Assembly (NCBI GenBank): GCA_020544565.1
Contig: CP078014.1
Location: 2,296,016-2,360,015, forward strand
Length of the DNA stretch: 64,000 nucleotides
Direction of reading: 5' to 3'
Source of the DNA: Bradyrhizobiaceae bacterium
Lineage (GTDB): Bacteria; Pseudomonadota; Alphaproteobacteria; Rhizobiales; Xanthobacteraceae
Part shown: positions 1 through 10,195 of the stretch, one piece after another
Layout of the letters: each line of letters starts with the position of its first letter
Position numbering within the stretch: the first letter of the stretch is position 1
Translations under genes and position numbers: made by a program
The notes under the pieces: model-generated
Told to the model about the DNA's origin: nothing
The model's database searches: none
What the model saw: only the letters and a program-made list of their open reading frames with translations

Positions 1-918
1 GCGACGCTTGCGCCCGGTATTGACGCCGAACTCCTTGCCGCGGCGACCGATCTCCTCGCCGATCTCGTCCGTCAGTTCGGTCGGGAACGGCCCCTGGCCG
101 ACGCGGGTGGTGTAAGCCTTGCAGATGCCGAGCACATAGCCGACCGCGCTCGGGCCCATACCGGTGCCGGTGGCAGCCTGCGCCGCCACGGTGTTCGACG
201 AGGTGACGTAGGGATAGGTGCCGTGATCGACGTCGAGCAGCGCGCCTTGCGCACCCTCGAACAGGATGCGCTTGCCCTCGCGACGCTTGAGGTCGAGCAG
301 GCTCCACACCGAATCCGCGAACGGCAACACCCGCGGCGCGATGGCGGTCAACTCGGTCATCACCTTGGCGCCGTCGATCTCCGCCAGGCCGAGGCCGCGG
401 CGCAGCGCGTTGTGATGGGCCAGCAGACGGTCGATCTTGTGCGGCAGCGTCTGCGGATCGGCGAGGTCCATCAGGCGGATGGCGCGGCGACCGACCTTGT
501 CCTCGTAGGCCGGGCCGATGCCGCGCTGGGTGGTGCCGATGGCGGTGGCCTTGCTGGCGTTCTCGCGCACCGCATCGAGTTCGCGATGCAGCGGCAGGAT
601 CAGCGTGACGTTTTCCGCCACGCGCAGATTGTCCGGCGAGATCGCCACGCCCTGGCTCTTGAGCTTGTCCAGCTCGGCGACGAACGCCTCGGCGTCGAAC
701 ACCACGCCGTTGCCGATCACCGACAGCTTGGAAGACCGCAGCACGCCGGACGGCATCAACGCCAGCTTGTAGGTGTTGCCATTGATGACGAGAGTATGGC
801 CGGCGTTATGGCCGCCCTGAAAGCGCACGACGATGTCGGCCTGCTCCGACAGCCAATCGACGATCTTGCCTTTTCCCTCGTCGCCCCACTGGGCGCCGAC
901 AACGACGACATTGGACAT
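1..918 (-). CDS. purA: Adenylosuccinate synthetase (3' end beyond window)
   Basis: Joins IMP and aspartate using GTP to make adenylosuccinate, the first committed step of AMP synthesis in the cytoplasm. The start is the ATG at 918, giving [18 protein letters not shown], which contains the GTP-binding loop GDEGKGK. Further family signatures follow: GGHNAGHT near residue 36, the IMP-site segment [14 protein letters not shown] near 128, and [17 protein letters not shown] near 220. 306 codons are present of the usual 430 or so, and the C-terminus lies off the left edge. The upstream 358 bases to the divergent EamA gene should hold its promoter. Confidence 0.96.
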   Translation of the reverse strand, partial: MSNVVVVGAQWGDEGKGKIVDWLSEQADIVVRFQGGHNAGHTLVINGNTYKLALMPSGVLRSSKLSVIGNGVVFDAEAFVAELDKLKSQGVAISPDNLRVAENVTLILPLHRELDAVRENASKATAIGTTQRGIGPAYEDKVGRRAIRLMDLADPQTLPHKIDRLLAHHNALRRGLGLAEIDGAKVMTELTAIAPRVLPFADSVWSLLDLKRREGKRILFEGAQGALLDVDHGTYPYVTSSNTVAAQAATGTGMGPSAVGYVLGICKAYTTRVGQGPFPTELTDEIGEEIGRRGKEFGVNTGRKRR

Positions 919-1276
919 TTCCAGACAGTCTCCCGCAACCCGCAAATCCGCCGGACGTCCGGCGCCTTGCAGCTTGGGCTGGTCGCTTGCGAGGCATGTC
1001 ACCGGATAACGGATGCGCGCAGGGGACGCAAGCGCGAACGGCATCGGCGCCCTGCGGCGATGCCGCACAAACCGTTGATATTCCCGGAAAATCCGGATAG
1101 CGCGAAGCACGTTCCACAACGGCGCGCCGGCCGGTCGCCTCGCGTTCGCCCCGGTCGCGCGGGCAGACGAATCCCCGTCGGCGCTGGGCGCGCAGCGCAA
1201 TGGAGCAATCCGGGATTGTCGGTTGTGAACGTCCCGAATATCGGCACAACTCGCGTCTTCCCGTCGCAAGAAGTCC
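919..1276. other. Divergent intergenic region, no gene recognised
   Basis: 358 bases lie between the divergent starts of purA and an EamA transporter. Reading frames cross it on both strands, but their translations are arginine-rich shadow sequence without family features. I see no RNA gene, clear palindrome or terminator. It presumably carries both promoters, but I could not pick out convincing -35/-10 pairs. Confidence 0.5.
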
Positions 1277-2212
1277 ATGACCGTCGCTGATCCGCCTTCG
1301 CTGCGCCCGTCCCCGATCGCCCGGATGGCCGACCAGCCCTATCTGCTGCTGAGCCTGATGTCGCTGTTCTGGGCCGGCAACATCGTGCTCGGGCGCTACG
1401 TCGCCGGGCATGTGCCGCCATTCGCGCTGACCTTCGTGCGCTGGGGCGGCACCGCCCTGCTGCTGGCGCCATTCGCATGGCCGCATCTGCAGCGCGACTG
1501 GCCCGTGATCAAACGGCACCTGCCGCTGCTGCTGGCACTGGCGTTCACCGGCTTCGCCGCCAACAACGCGCTGTCCTACTGGGGCCTGCAACACACCCAG
1601 GCGCTGAACGCGCTGCTGATCCAGTCGTCCGGACCGCTGTTCGTGGCGCTGTGGTCGCTGGTGCTGTTCGGCATCCGCCTGACATGGGCGCAGACCGTCG
1701 GCATCGCCATCTCGCTGCTTGGCGTGCTCATCATCATCCTGCGCGGCAATCTCACGGCGCTGACGGCGATCGAAATCAATGCTGGCGACGTCATGTTCGC
1801 CGTCGCCCTGTCGGTGTTCGGACTGTATTCATCGCTGATGCCACGCCGGCCGCCGATGCATCCGCTCTCCCTGATGGCCTTCACCACCGGAGCCGGAGCC
1901 TTGATGCTGATGCCGCTGGTCGGCTGGGAAATCTCCACCGGCGAGACGCTGGTGTTCGACGCGCTCACCATGGCGACGATCGTGTTCGTGGTCGTGTTTC
2001 CCTCGACGCTGGCCTATCTGTTTTTCAACCGCGGCATCGAGCTGATCGGGCCGAACCGCGCCGCGCCGTTCTTCCATCTGGTGCCGGTGTTCGGCTCGGC
2101 CATGGCCATCGCCTTCCTCGGCGAGAAACCGGAGCTGTTTCACCTGATCGGCTACGCGCTGGTGCTGGCCGGCATCTTCATCGCCTCGCGACGCGCCTCC
2201 GCACGGGCCTGA
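1277..2212 (+). CDS. EamA-family (DMT) transporter
   Basis: A 311-residue inner-membrane protein of the drug/metabolite transporter superfamily, which usually exports amino acids, metabolites or drugs; the substrate cannot be told. Two EamA repeats are visible, each about five hydrophobic helices: the first starts at [13 protein letters not shown] near residue 23, the second near residue 173. The link [24 protein letters not shown] and the end [21 protein letters not shown] are typical of the family. An ATG at 1325 (MADQPYLL) is an equally good start, and neither has a strong ribosome binding site. It is divergent from purA. Confidence 0.88.
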   Translation: MTVADPPSLRPSPIARMADQPYLLLSLMSLFWAGNIVLGRYVAGHVPPFALTFVRWGGTALLLAPFAWPHLQRDWPVIKRHLPLLLALAFTGFAANNALSYWGLQHTQALNALLIQSSGPLFVALWSLVLFGIRLTWAQTVGIAISLLGVLIIILRGNLTALTAIEINAGDVMFAVALSVFGLYSSLMPRRPPMHPLSLMAFTTGAGALMLMPLVGWEISTGETLVFDALTMATIVFVVVFPSTLAYLFFNRGIELIGPNRAAPFFHLVPVFGSAMAIAFLGEKPELFHLIGYALVLAGIFIASRRASARA

Positions 2213-2367
2213 CCTCGCCGCCATCGCCGCCGCTGCGTTTTGATGCGCCGCAGTGCCGCACAACTCCCCCTCGCATTTTTGTCCGGCTTCAAGCAGTCTT
2301 GACGGCGAACGAACGGCTCCGCCACGGCTGCGGTGACCGCGCGTCGAAAAAAACGGGGAGGAACGCA

Positions 2368-3351
2368 ATGAACGCAATGCAGGGGATCTGGGCGGCGGGG
2401 GCGATCGCGCTTGCCGTCACTATCACGGGCGCGGCGCCGACGACGGCGCAGACCAGCAACTATCCGAGCAAGACCATTACGCTGGTGCTGCCCTTCGCCG
2501 CCGGCAGCGGCACCGACACCACGACGCGGCTGATCGCAAAAGAACTCGCCGTCGGGCTCGGCGGCAATATCGTGATCGAGAACAAGCCCGGCGCCAACGG
2601 ATCGATCGCGGCGAGCTACGTCGCCCGCGCCACGCCGGACGGCTACACGCTGTTCGTGACCACCAACACCACGCATTCGGCCAATCCGTTTCTGCTGAAG
2701 AACATGACCTACGATCCGATCAAGGATTTCACTCCGATCGCGCGCACCGGCGACCTGCCGTTCATGCTGGTCATCAATCCCGAAATCCCGGCGAATTCGG
2801 TGGCCGAGCTGATCGCGCTGGCCAAGAAGAGCCCCGGCAAGTTCTCCTACGCCAGCGGCAGTTCGTCGGCCATCGTGTCGGGCGCGACCTTCGCCCATCT
2901 CGCCGGCCTCGATCTTCTGCACGTGCCCTACAAGAGCTCGCCCCCGGCCTTGACCGACGTGATTGCGGGCCGCGTTTCGATGATGTTCGTCGACGTGCCG
3001 ACCGGCCTGCCTCACGTCAACGCCAAGGCGTTGAAGGCGCTGGCGGTCACCACCATGAACCGCTCGGCGCTGCAGCCGGAACTGCCCACCATGGACGAGG
3101 CCGGCGTCAAGGGCTTCGACATCACCTCCTGGCAGGGCTATCTCGGGCCGGCCGGCCTGCCCCGGGACATCGTCACCAAACTGAACGCCGAAATCCGCAA
3201 GGTGGTGGAGCGGCCGGATATCAAGAAACAGCTAGCCGACCGCGGCATGGAAGCATTTTCCGGAACGCCCGAAAGCTTCGCGGCCTTTCTCAAGGAGCAG
3301 CTCGTGCTGTGGGAGAAACTGATCGCCAACGCCGGCATCGAGAAGCAGTGA
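2368..3351 (+). CDS. TctC/Bug-family solute-binding protein
   Basis: A periplasmic binding protein of the tripartite tricarboxylate transporter (Bug) family, 327 residues as usual. The start at 2368 follows GGAGGAA eight bases upstream, and an N-terminal signal peptide ends near AAPTTAQT. The mature part opens with the family pattern YPSKTITLVLPFAAGSGTD, then NKPGANGSIAA, ATPDGYTLFV and VPYKSSPPALTDVIAGRV. No TctA/TctB membrane genes are adjacent, which is common for orphan Bug genes, so the ligand (often a carboxylate) is unknown. The open frame continues far upstream, but that part is shadow of the EamA gene. Confidence 0.93.
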   Translation: MNAMQGIWAAGAIALAVTITGAAPTTAQTSNYPSKTITLVLPFAAGSGTDTTTRLIAKELAVGLGGNIVIENKPGANGSIAASYVARATPDGYTLFVTTNTTHSANPFLLKNMTYDPIKDFTPIARTGDLPFMLVINPEIPANSVAELIALAKKSPGKFSYASGSSSAIVSGATFAHLAGLDLLHVPYKSSPPALTDVIAGRVSMMFVDVPTGLPHVNAKALKALAVTTMNRSALQPELPTMDEAGVKGFDITSWQGYLGPAGLPRDIVTKLNAEIRKVVERPDIKKQLADRGMEAFSGTPESFAAFLKEQLVLWEKLIANAGIEKQ

Positions 3352-3370
3352 GCGATCCTTGACCATGCAC

Positions 3371-3400
3371 AGTGTCGTCCCCGCGAAAGCGGGGACCCAA
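3371..3400 (+). repeat. Left arm of inverted palindromic repeat (GIY-YIG cassette)
   Basis: A 30-base element with an internal hairpin (gtccccgc / gcggggac). Its reverse complement recurs at 3732-3761 with 28 of 30 bases the same. The two arms point at each other and enclose a single gene. The same core occurs at 53583, 53684, 57872 and 57968, and a relative at 5443. Confidence 0.9.
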
Positions 3401-3424
3401 CCATAGCAAACCTGTGTGGTTAAA

Positions 3425-3727
3425 ATGGCTGGGACATATCACGTCTATATCCTCGCCAGCCGGCGCAACGGCACGCTCTATATCGGCATCACAAACAATC
3501 TTGCTCTGCGGCTATCCCAACACAGGAATGGCCACGGCTCTGAGTTTGCGCGGCGTTATACGATCAATCGCCTCGTATATGCTGAAAGCTACGACACGCC
3601 TTCAGATGCGATCCAGCGGGAAAAACAACTCAAGAAATGGAACAGGGCCTGGAAAATCGAACTCATCGAAAAGGATAATCCGGAATGGCGCGATCTTTCC
3701 GATCTCGCCATCTCCGGGATGTCGTAA
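3425..3727 (+). CDS. GIY-YIG nuclease domain protein inside a palindromic repeat pair
   Basis: A 100-residue protein made of one GIY-YIG domain. The motif is split as VYIL (residues 7-10) and YIG (19-21). The catalytic-type arginine sits at R29, then H33, and the metal-binding glutamate is probably E67 in REKQLKKW, so the active site looks intact. It resembles the small stand-alone (UhbC/UPF0213-like) members, whose job is mostly unknown. The ATG at 3425 is preferred over an in-frame GTG at 3416; no good ribosome binding site is seen. The gene fills the space between two inverted 30-base repeat arms and has lower GC than its neighbours, which suggests it moves with the repeats. Confidence 0.88.
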   Translation: MAGTYHVYILASRRNGTLYIGITNNLALRLSQHRNGHGSEFARRYTINRLVYAESYDTPSDAIQREKQLKKWNRAWKIELIEKDNPEWRDLSDLAISGMS

Positions 3728-3731
3728 AAGC

Positions 3732-3761
3732 GTGGGTCCCCGCTGTCGCGGGGACGACACT
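3732..3761 (-). repeat. Right arm of inverted palindromic repeat (GIY-YIG cassette)
   Basis: Inverted partner of the element at 3371, 28/30 identical after reverse complementing. It begins four bases after the GIY-YIG stop codon, so the gene and the arms form a compact unit of about 391 bases (3371-3761). Confidence 0.9.
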
Positions 3762-3826
3762 GCGAGTGCCACCGCTCAACTCTGAGCAACGCTCAGAACG
3801 GCAGCGCCTTTAAAAGGACAGCGCCT

Positions 3827-5416
3827 TTAAAAGGACAGCGCTTTGGCCTGCTTGACATGCGGCAGGGTCAACGTCTTGGCCAGCACTTCGGCCGGCACCG
3901 CGCCGTCCACTTCCACCAGCGCGATGGCGTCGCCGCCTTGCTTGTTGCGGCCGAGATTGAAGGTCGCGATGTTGACGCCGGCGGCGCCGAGCAGCGAGGC
4001 GAACTGGCCAATGAAGCCCGGCTTGTCCTCGTTGGTGACATAGATCATCGACTTGCCAAACTCGGCATCGACGCGAATGCCCTTGATGTCCACGAGGCGC
4101 GGCACGCCGTCCGCGAACACCGTGCCGGACACCGACCGCTCCTGCCGCTCGGTGGTGACCGTAAGCGTGATCAGGCTTTCGTAATCGCCATCTGCGGCGC
4201 GGACCACCTCGTCCACCACCATGCCGCGCTCCTTCGCCACCACCGGCGCGGACACGACGTTGACGTCGCCCAGCATCGGCCGCAGCAGGCCGCTCAAGGC
4301 CGCCGAGGTCAGCGCCTTGATCTTCATCTCGGCAACGTGACCCTCATAGGTGATGGTCACCTTGGAAATGCCGGTCTCGGTGAGCTGGCCTGCAAACGAG
4401 CCGAGCTTCTCGGCCAGTTCGATGAAGGGCTTCAGCTTCGGCGCTTCTTCCGCGGTGATCGAGGGGAAGTTGACCGCGTTGGAAATCGCGCCGGTGAGCA
4501 GATAGTCCGACATCTGCTCGGCGACCTGCAGCGCGACGTTCTCCTGCGCTTCGGTGGTGGAGGCGCCGAGATGCGGGGTGCAGATCACGTTCGAGCGGCC
4601 GAACAGCACGTTGGTCTTGGCCGGCTCTTCCACGAACACGTCGAAAGCCGCGCCCGCAACGTGACCGGAATCGAGCGCCGCCGCCAGCGCCTGCTCGTCG
4701 ACGAGGCCGCCGCGCGCGCAGTTGATGATGCGCACGCCCTTCTTGGTCTTGGCCAGCGCCGCGGCGTCCAGGATGTTCCTGGTCTTGTCGGTCAGCGGCG
4801 TGTGCAGCGTGATGAAATCCGCGCGCTTGAGCAGGTCGTCCAGTTCGACCTTCTCGACGCCGATGTCCTTGGCGCGCTCCGGCGACAGGAACGGATCGAA
4901 CGCGACCACCTTCATCTTCAGGCCGAGGGCGCGGTCGGCGACGATGGCGCCGATGTTGCCGCAACCGATCACGCCCAGCGTTTTGGCGGTGATCTCGACG
5001 CCCATGAAGCGGTTCTTCTCCCACTTGCCGGCCTGGGTCGAGGCGTCGGCGGCGGGAATCTCGCGGGCCAGCGCCAGCATCAGGGTGATGGCGTGCTCGG
5101 CGGTGGTGATCGAATTGCCGAACGGCGTGTTCATCACGATGACGCCCTTGGCGGTCGCCGCCGGTATCTCGACGTTATCGACACCGATGCCGGCGCGGCC
5201 GATCACCTTGAGGTTTTTGGCCTTCTCCAGAATCTTCGCTGTCGCCTTGGTGGCGGAGCGGATGGCGAGGCCGTCATAATTGCCGATGATCTCGGCGAGT
5301 TTGTCCTTGTCCTTGCCGAGGTCGGGCTGGAAATCGACCTCGACGCCGCGATCCTTGAAGATCTGCACCGCGGCGGGGGAGAGCGCGTCGGAAATGAGAA
5401 CTTTCGGTTTGGACAT
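3827..5416 (-). CDS. serA: D-3-phosphoglycerate dehydrogenase
   Basis: Oxidises 3-phosphoglycerate to 3-phosphohydroxypyruvate with NAD+, the first step of serine synthesis. The protein has 529 residues, the long form. An N-terminal substrate/NAD domain carries the Rossmann motif GVIGCGNIGAIVADRALGLK near residue 150, the NCARGGLVDE region near 233 and the catalytic histidine in CTPHLGAST near 283. An intervening domain follows, then a C-terminal ACT domain (DKPGFIGQFASLLG...) for serine feedback. serC, the next enzyme, lies directly upstream on the same strand, separated by 147 bases filled by a palindromic repeat. Confidence 0.97.
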   Translation of the reverse strand: MSKPKVLISDALSPAAVQIFKDRGVEVDFQPDLGKDKDKLAEIIGNYDGLAIRSATKATAKILEKAKNLKVIGRAGIGVDNVEIPAATAKGVIVMNTPFGNSITTAEHAITLMLALAREIPAADASTQAGKWEKNRFMGVEITAKTLGVIGCGNIGAIVADRALGLKMKVVAFDPFLSPERAKDIGVEKVELDDLLKRADFITLHTPLTDKTRNILDAAALAKTKKGVRIINCARGGLVDEQALAAALDSGHVAGAAFDVFVEEPAKTNVLFGRSNVICTPHLGASTTEAQENVALQVAEQMSDYLLTGAISNAVNFPSITAEEAPKLKPFIELAEKLGSFAGQLTETGISKVTITYEGHVAEMKIKALTSAALSGLLRPMLGDVNVVSAPVVAKERGMVVDEVVRAADGDYESLITLTVTTERQERSVSGTVFADGVPRLVDIKGIRVDAEFGKSMIYVTNEDKPGFIGQFASLLGAAGVNIATFNLGRNKQGGDAIALVEVDGAVPAEVLAKTLTLPHVKQAKALSF

Positions 5417-5442
5417 GGGATGTGATCCTTTGAAAAATGAAG

Positions 5443-5553
5443 CGTCGTCCCGGCCGTAGCGCCACTTGGCGCGCAGAGCCGGGACCCATGCTCGCCGTCG
5501 GTGGTGATGGGTCCCGGGTCGCGCAGCCGAACGGCTGCTGGCCCGGGACGACG
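5443..5553. repeat. Inverted palindromic repeat pair between serC and serA
   Basis: Two arms, 5443-5488 and 5508-5553, each begin or end with cgtcgtcccgg / ccgggacgacg and carry gggaccca or its complement at the inner side. They face each other across about 20 bases. The core resembles the GIY-YIG-flanking family. Lying in the transcript between serC and serA, it could form a strong hairpin that affects coupling or RNA stability. Confidence 0.8.
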
Positions 5554-5563
5554 ATGTGTGTGG

Positions 5564-6736
<1,173 letters not shown>

Positions 6737-6920
6737 GGTCTATCCTTCCAGATAGTGAGCCTCCCGTTGGGGGGAGGTGTCCCGCCGCCGGAAATACGCG
6801 ACGCGGCCATGCAGGTCAAGGCATAGCCGCCCTGCTGCAAACAAAGTATTTGTGACATCCCTCCCGCGGGAGACGACTCCCCCTCCGCCCGGCACGCCGC
6901 CCCTTCGAGATCTCCGGATC

Positions 6921-7751
6921 ATGCCCCTGCACGTGATGTTGCTCGTCCTGTTCGGAGCGCTGCTGCATGCGAGCTGGAACGCCATCGTCAAATCCGGACA
7001 CGACAAGCTGCGCGAAACCGGCCTCGTCGCCGGCGGCGCGGCGCTGGTGGCCGCGTGCGGACTGCCCTTCGTGCCCCTGCCCGCGCCGGAGAGCTGGCCG
7101 TGGGTCGCGGCGGCAGTGGTGGTCCATCAGGTCTATTACGCCATGGTGGCGGCGGCCTATCGCGCCGGCGACATGGGCCACACCTACCCGCTGATGCGCG
7201 GCACCGCGCCACTGATCGTCGCACTGGTGAGCGCGCCCCTGCTCGGAGAAACGCTGACCTCGGCGGGATGGATCGGCATCGGCCTGATCTGCGGCAGCAT
7301 CCTGATGCTCGCGCTTCATCGCCATGTCGATCACCGGGCGACGGTGATCGCGCTCGGCAACGCCATGGTGATCGCGACCTACACGCTGGTGGACGGCACC
7401 GGCGCGCGGCTGTCCGGCCATGCGGTGTCCTACGTCCTCTGGCTGACCTTCCTGTCCGGGCCGCCGATCCTGGCATGGCTGTTGTGGTGCGACGCGCCGG
7501 CGCTGCTGCAACGGGTCCGCGGGCGCGGCGGCATCGCGCTCGCCGGCGGCGCGTGCTCGATCGGCTCCTACGGCTTCGCGCTGTGGGCCATGACCCAGGC
7601 TCCGCTCGCCGCCGTTGCGGCGCTGCGCGAAACATCGGTGCTGTTCGCGGTGGGAATTTCCGTGTTCCTGCTCGGCGAGCCGGGCAGCCTGCGCCGGGTC
7701 ATCGCCAGCATCCTCGTGGTCGCGGGCGCCGCGACCCTGCGGTTCGCATAG
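6921..7751 (+). CDS. EamA-family (DMT) transporter
   Basis: A 276-residue membrane protein with two EamA repeats, starting MPLHVMLLVLFGALLHASWNAIVKSG, a form seen in a subgroup of DMT exporters. About ten hydrophobic helices are visible, with LMRGTAPLIVALVSAPLLGE in the first half and LRETSVLFAVGISVFLLGE in the second. The ATG at 6921 is chosen because the open frame further upstream is arginine- and proline-rich and not membrane-like. It is divergent from serC across 184 bases. Substrate unknown. Confidence 0.87.
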   Translation: MPLHVMLLVLFGALLHASWNAIVKSGHDKLRETGLVAGGAALVAACGLPFVPLPAPESWPWVAAAVVVHQVYYAMVAAAYRAGDMGHTYPLMRGTAPLIVALVSAPLLGETLTSAGWIGIGLICGSILMLALHRHVDHRATVIALGNAMVIATYTLVDGTGARLSGHAVSYVLWLTFLSGPPILAWLLWCDAPALLQRVRGRGGIALAGGACSIGSYGFALWAMTQAPLAAVAALRETSVLFAVGISVFLLGEPGSLRRVIASILVVAGAATLRFA

Positions 7752-7761
7752 ACGTCCCCCC

Positions 7762-8376
7762 TCAGGACGTTGCGTGCACCGCAGCAGGCGCCACAGCCGG
7801 CAGATGCAGCGCCGCCTCGCAATCGGCGATCCAGCGCCGCACCGCGCCGTAACCGTCGAGATGGAAGCCGCCCTCGGGCGCGACACGGGTATAGGCCAAT
7901 AGCGCCACGTCGGCGAGCGACAGCGCATCGCCAACCAGAAAGCGCGCATCGTGGAGATGCTGCTCCATCCGCGCCAGCGCGTAATAGCCGCGCTTGACCT
8001 TTTCGGTGTCGAGCTCCGATCGCGATTGCCCGAGATAGACCATCTGGAACCGGCACGCCGCGACATAGGGCTCGTGGCTGTACTGTTCCCAGAACAGCCA
8101 CTCATCCACCTTGGCGGCAAGGAAGGCTTCGGCCGGAATGAGATCGGTGCCGCGCGCGAGATAACGGATGATGGCGTTCGACTGCGCCAGCGTGCGGCCA
8201 TCGTCGAACTCGACCACCGGCACCTGCCCGGCGCTGTTGAGCCTGAGAAACTCCGGGGTGCGGGTTTCGCCCTTGAGGGTGTCGATGTCGATCCAGGTGT
8301 AGCGGCGCAACAGCCGGTCGCACACCCATTTCACCTTGAGACAGTTTCCGGAATCGAGGTCGCCGTAGATTTTCAT
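7762..8376 (-). CDS. Glutathione S-transferase family protein
   Basis: A 204-residue cytoplasmic GST-fold protein. The thioredoxin-like N-terminal domain begins MKIYGDLDSGNCLKVKWVCD, with Ser/Cys at the usual catalytic place, followed by the cis-proline segment GQVPVVEFDD and the glutathione contact LAQSNAIIRYLA. The helical C-terminal domain includes FLVGDALSLADVALLAYTRVA, the family's N-capping box region. The start at 8376 follows AGGGAGG about seven bases upstream; the 24 residues further upstream lack GST features. It converges on the EamA gene with a gap of 10 bases. Confidence 0.92.
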   Translation of the reverse strand: MKIYGDLDSGNCLKVKWVCDRLLRRYTWIDIDTLKGETRTPEFLRLNSAGQVPVVEFDDGRTLAQSNAIIRYLARGTDLIPAEAFLAAKVDEWLFWEQYSHEPYVAACRFQMVYLGQSRSELDTEKVKRGYYALARMEQHLHDARFLVGDALSLADVALLAYTRVAPEGGFHLDGYGAVRRWIADCEAALHLPAVAPAAVHATS

Positions 8377-8523
8377 GGGACTGCCTCCCTTGAATATCCA
8401 CCCAGCCCAGCAGGTGCGGCCGCCGCTGTCAACGGTTCCGATTGCCATAGCCAGCGCGGTTCCGGTTGAGACGGGATCAACCTTCCGTCATGCCGCGCCT
8501 GGCGGCGCGGGCACGCGCGAGCC

Positions 8524-9123
8524 TCAACTGTGCTTCTCGACCTTGCCGTCGCGAAACACGTAGACCACGCCCTGCTCGATGAACAGATCGACCGCGCGCA
8601 CCGCGGTTTCGACGTCGAGCGCCACCATCAGCGCGCGGCAGGTGCCGCCATGCGATACCGCCACCGTGTCCTGCAGCAGCGAATCGTACCAGTCGCGCAT
8701 GCGCAGCATCACCGAGGCGTAGCTCTCGCCGCCGGGCGGCGACACGCCCCATTTGTCCTGCTCGCGCTCGGCGAACAGGTCGGGATGCGACTTCTTCATC
8801 TCGATCAAAGTCGAGCCTTCCCAGTGGCCGTAACCGATCTCGCGCAGCCGGTCGTCCAGTTCAAAACCGTGGGGTGCGACGCCGAGTTCGCCGCGCACCA
8901 GTTCCATGGTCTGGCGCGCGCGTCCCAGCGGTGACGACACGAACGGCATCCGCTCGGGATGATGGCCATCGCCCGCGAGAATGTCGGCGAGCAGTTCGCC
9001 CGAGCGAATGGCCTGTTCGTGACCGATCTCATTGAGCGGAATGTCCTGCGTGCCCTGAAAGCGGCCGGCGGCGTTCCATTCGGTCTGGCCGTGACGGATG
9101 AAGTAGATGGTGGGAGATGGCAT
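8524..9123 (-). CDS. Histidine phosphatase family protein (phosphoglycerate-mutase-like)
   Basis: A 199-residue protein of the branch-1 histidine phosphatase superfamily. The phospho-acceptor motif IRHGQTEWN is at residues 8-16, a second core arginine lies in SPLGRARQT near 64, E in LREIGYGHWEG near 94, and the second catalytic histidine in VAVSHGGTCRAL near 154. This is the set for an active phosphatase or mutase; family members act on phosphoglycerate, alpha-ribazole phosphate or other sugar phosphates, and sequence alone does not decide. It lies downstream of fabI on the same strand. Confidence 0.9.
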   Translation of the reverse strand: MPSPTIYFIRHGQTEWNAAGRFQGTQDIPLNEIGHEQAIRSGELLADILAGDGHHPERMPFVSSPLGRARQTMELVRGELGVAPHGFELDDRLREIGYGHWEGSTLIEMKKSHPDLFAEREQDKWGVSPPGGESYASVMLRMRDWYDSLLQDTVAVSHGGTCRALMVALDVETAVRAVDLFIEQGVVYVFRDGKVEKHS

Positions 9124-9145
9124 CGGCGAATTGTCTCATTCAGGC

Positions 9146-9272
9146 CGTCATTGCGAGGAGGCGAAGCCGACGAAGCAATCCAGCGCTTTCCTTGTGGAAG
9201 CCCTGTATGGATTGCTTCGCGGAGCCTGTCATCGGGCCGCGCTTTGCGCGGACCCGTTGGCTCGCAATGACG
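9146..9272. repeat. Inverted 'cgtcattgcgag' palindromic repeat
   Basis: The element begins cgtcattgcgagg and ends ctcgcaatgacg, with inner blocks gaagcaatcc and ggattgcttcgcgg that also pair, giving a long imperfect hairpin of about 127 bases. It fills the space between fabI and the phosphatase. This repeat type is widespread in Bradyrhizobium-like genomes. The family differs from the gtcgtccccgc elements. Confidence 0.85.
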
Positions 9273-9280
9273 AGGTTCTT

Positions 9281-10102
9281 TCAATCCTTGCCGTCGAGCG
9301 AAATGTCCGGCGCATGCGGGTTCTTCATGCCGGTGACGTGATAGCCGGCATCGACGTGATGAACCTCGCCGGTGACGCCCCGCGACAGATCGGACAGCAG
9401 ATACATCGCGCTGTCGCCGACTTCCTCCTGGGTGACGTTGCGGCGCAGCGGCGCGTTGTATTCGTTCCACTTGAGGATGTAGCGGAAATCGCCGATGCCG
9501 CTCGCCGCCAGCGTCTTGATCGGACCGGCCGAAATGGCGTTGACGCGGATGTTCTTCTCGCCAAGATCGGCGGCGAGATAACGCACGCTGGCCTCCAGCG
9601 CCGCCTTGGCGACGCCCATCACGTTGTAATGCGGCATCCACTTCTCCGCGCCGTAATAGGACAGCGTGAGGATCGAGCCTCCCTCGGTCATCAGCGGCTC
9701 GGCGCGCTGGGTGATGGCGGTGAGCGAGTAGCACGAGATCAGCATGGAGTTGGTGAAGTTCTCCTGCGTGGTCTCGAGGTAGCGGCCGTCGAGTTGGTCC
9801 TTGTCGGCGAAGGCGATGGCGTGGACCACGAAATCGATCTTGCCCCACTGCTTCTTCACCTCGGCGAACACCGCGTCGATGGTGGCGGGATCGGTGACGT
9901 CGCAGTGACCGAGGGTAATGGCGCCGAGCTCCTTCGCCAGCGGCTCCACGCGCTTCTTCAGCGCGTCGCCCTGCCAGGTGAGGGCGAGTTCCGCGCCCTG
10001 GTCGCGACAGGATTTCGCGATGCCGTAGGCGATGGAGCGGTTGTTCGCCACGCCCAGGATCACGCCGCGCTTGCCGCGCATCAGGCCCATGTTCTCAACC
10101 AT
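9281..10102 (-). CDS. fabI: Enoyl-[acyl-carrier-protein] reductase (NADH)
   Basis: Performs the last reduction of each fatty-acid elongation cycle in the type II system. 273 residues. The cofactor motif is GVANNRSIAYGIAK near residue 17, HAIAFADKDQLDGRY follows near 93, and the catalytic pair lies in YYGAEKWMPHYNVMGVAKAALE (Tyr-x6-Lys) near 147-165. Then comes RVNAISAGPIKTLAASGI, the flexible substrate loop. The first ATG (10102) is kept; an ATG four codons later is possible. Alphaproteobacteria often hold more than one FabI, so it may be one of several. Confidence 0.95.
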   Translation of the reverse strand: MVENMGLMRGKRGVILGVANNRSIAYGIAKSCRDQGAELALTWQGDALKKRVEPLAKELGAITLGHCDVTDPATIDAVFAEVKKQWGKIDFVVHAIAFADKDQLDGRYLETTQENFTNSMLISCYSLTAITQRAEPLMTEGGSILTLSYYGAEKWMPHYNVMGVAKAALEASVRYLAADLGEKNIRVNAISAGPIKTLAASGIGDFRYILKWNEYNAPLRRNVTQEEVGDSAMYLLSDLSRGVTGEVHHVDAGYHVTGMKNPHAPDISLDGKD

Positions 10103-10195
10103 GAAAGGATGTCCAGATTGCCGGATGAAAGAGGCCCCTCATGACATAGCCGCCGGACCCGTTCAAGCCGGGCCGCCGCGGGAACCGGACCGCGA

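Noticed and set aside
1477..2367. Long in-frame upstream extension of the TctC-type gene (would make a 624-residue protein)
   Set aside because: The extension is the out-of-frame shadow of the EamA gene; the real start at 2368 has a strong ribosome binding site and a signal peptide.
3857..5425. 522-residue open frame on the plus strand opposite serA
   Set aside because: Histidine-, arginine- and glycine-rich translation without family patterns; an antisense shadow of serA, common in GC-rich genomes.
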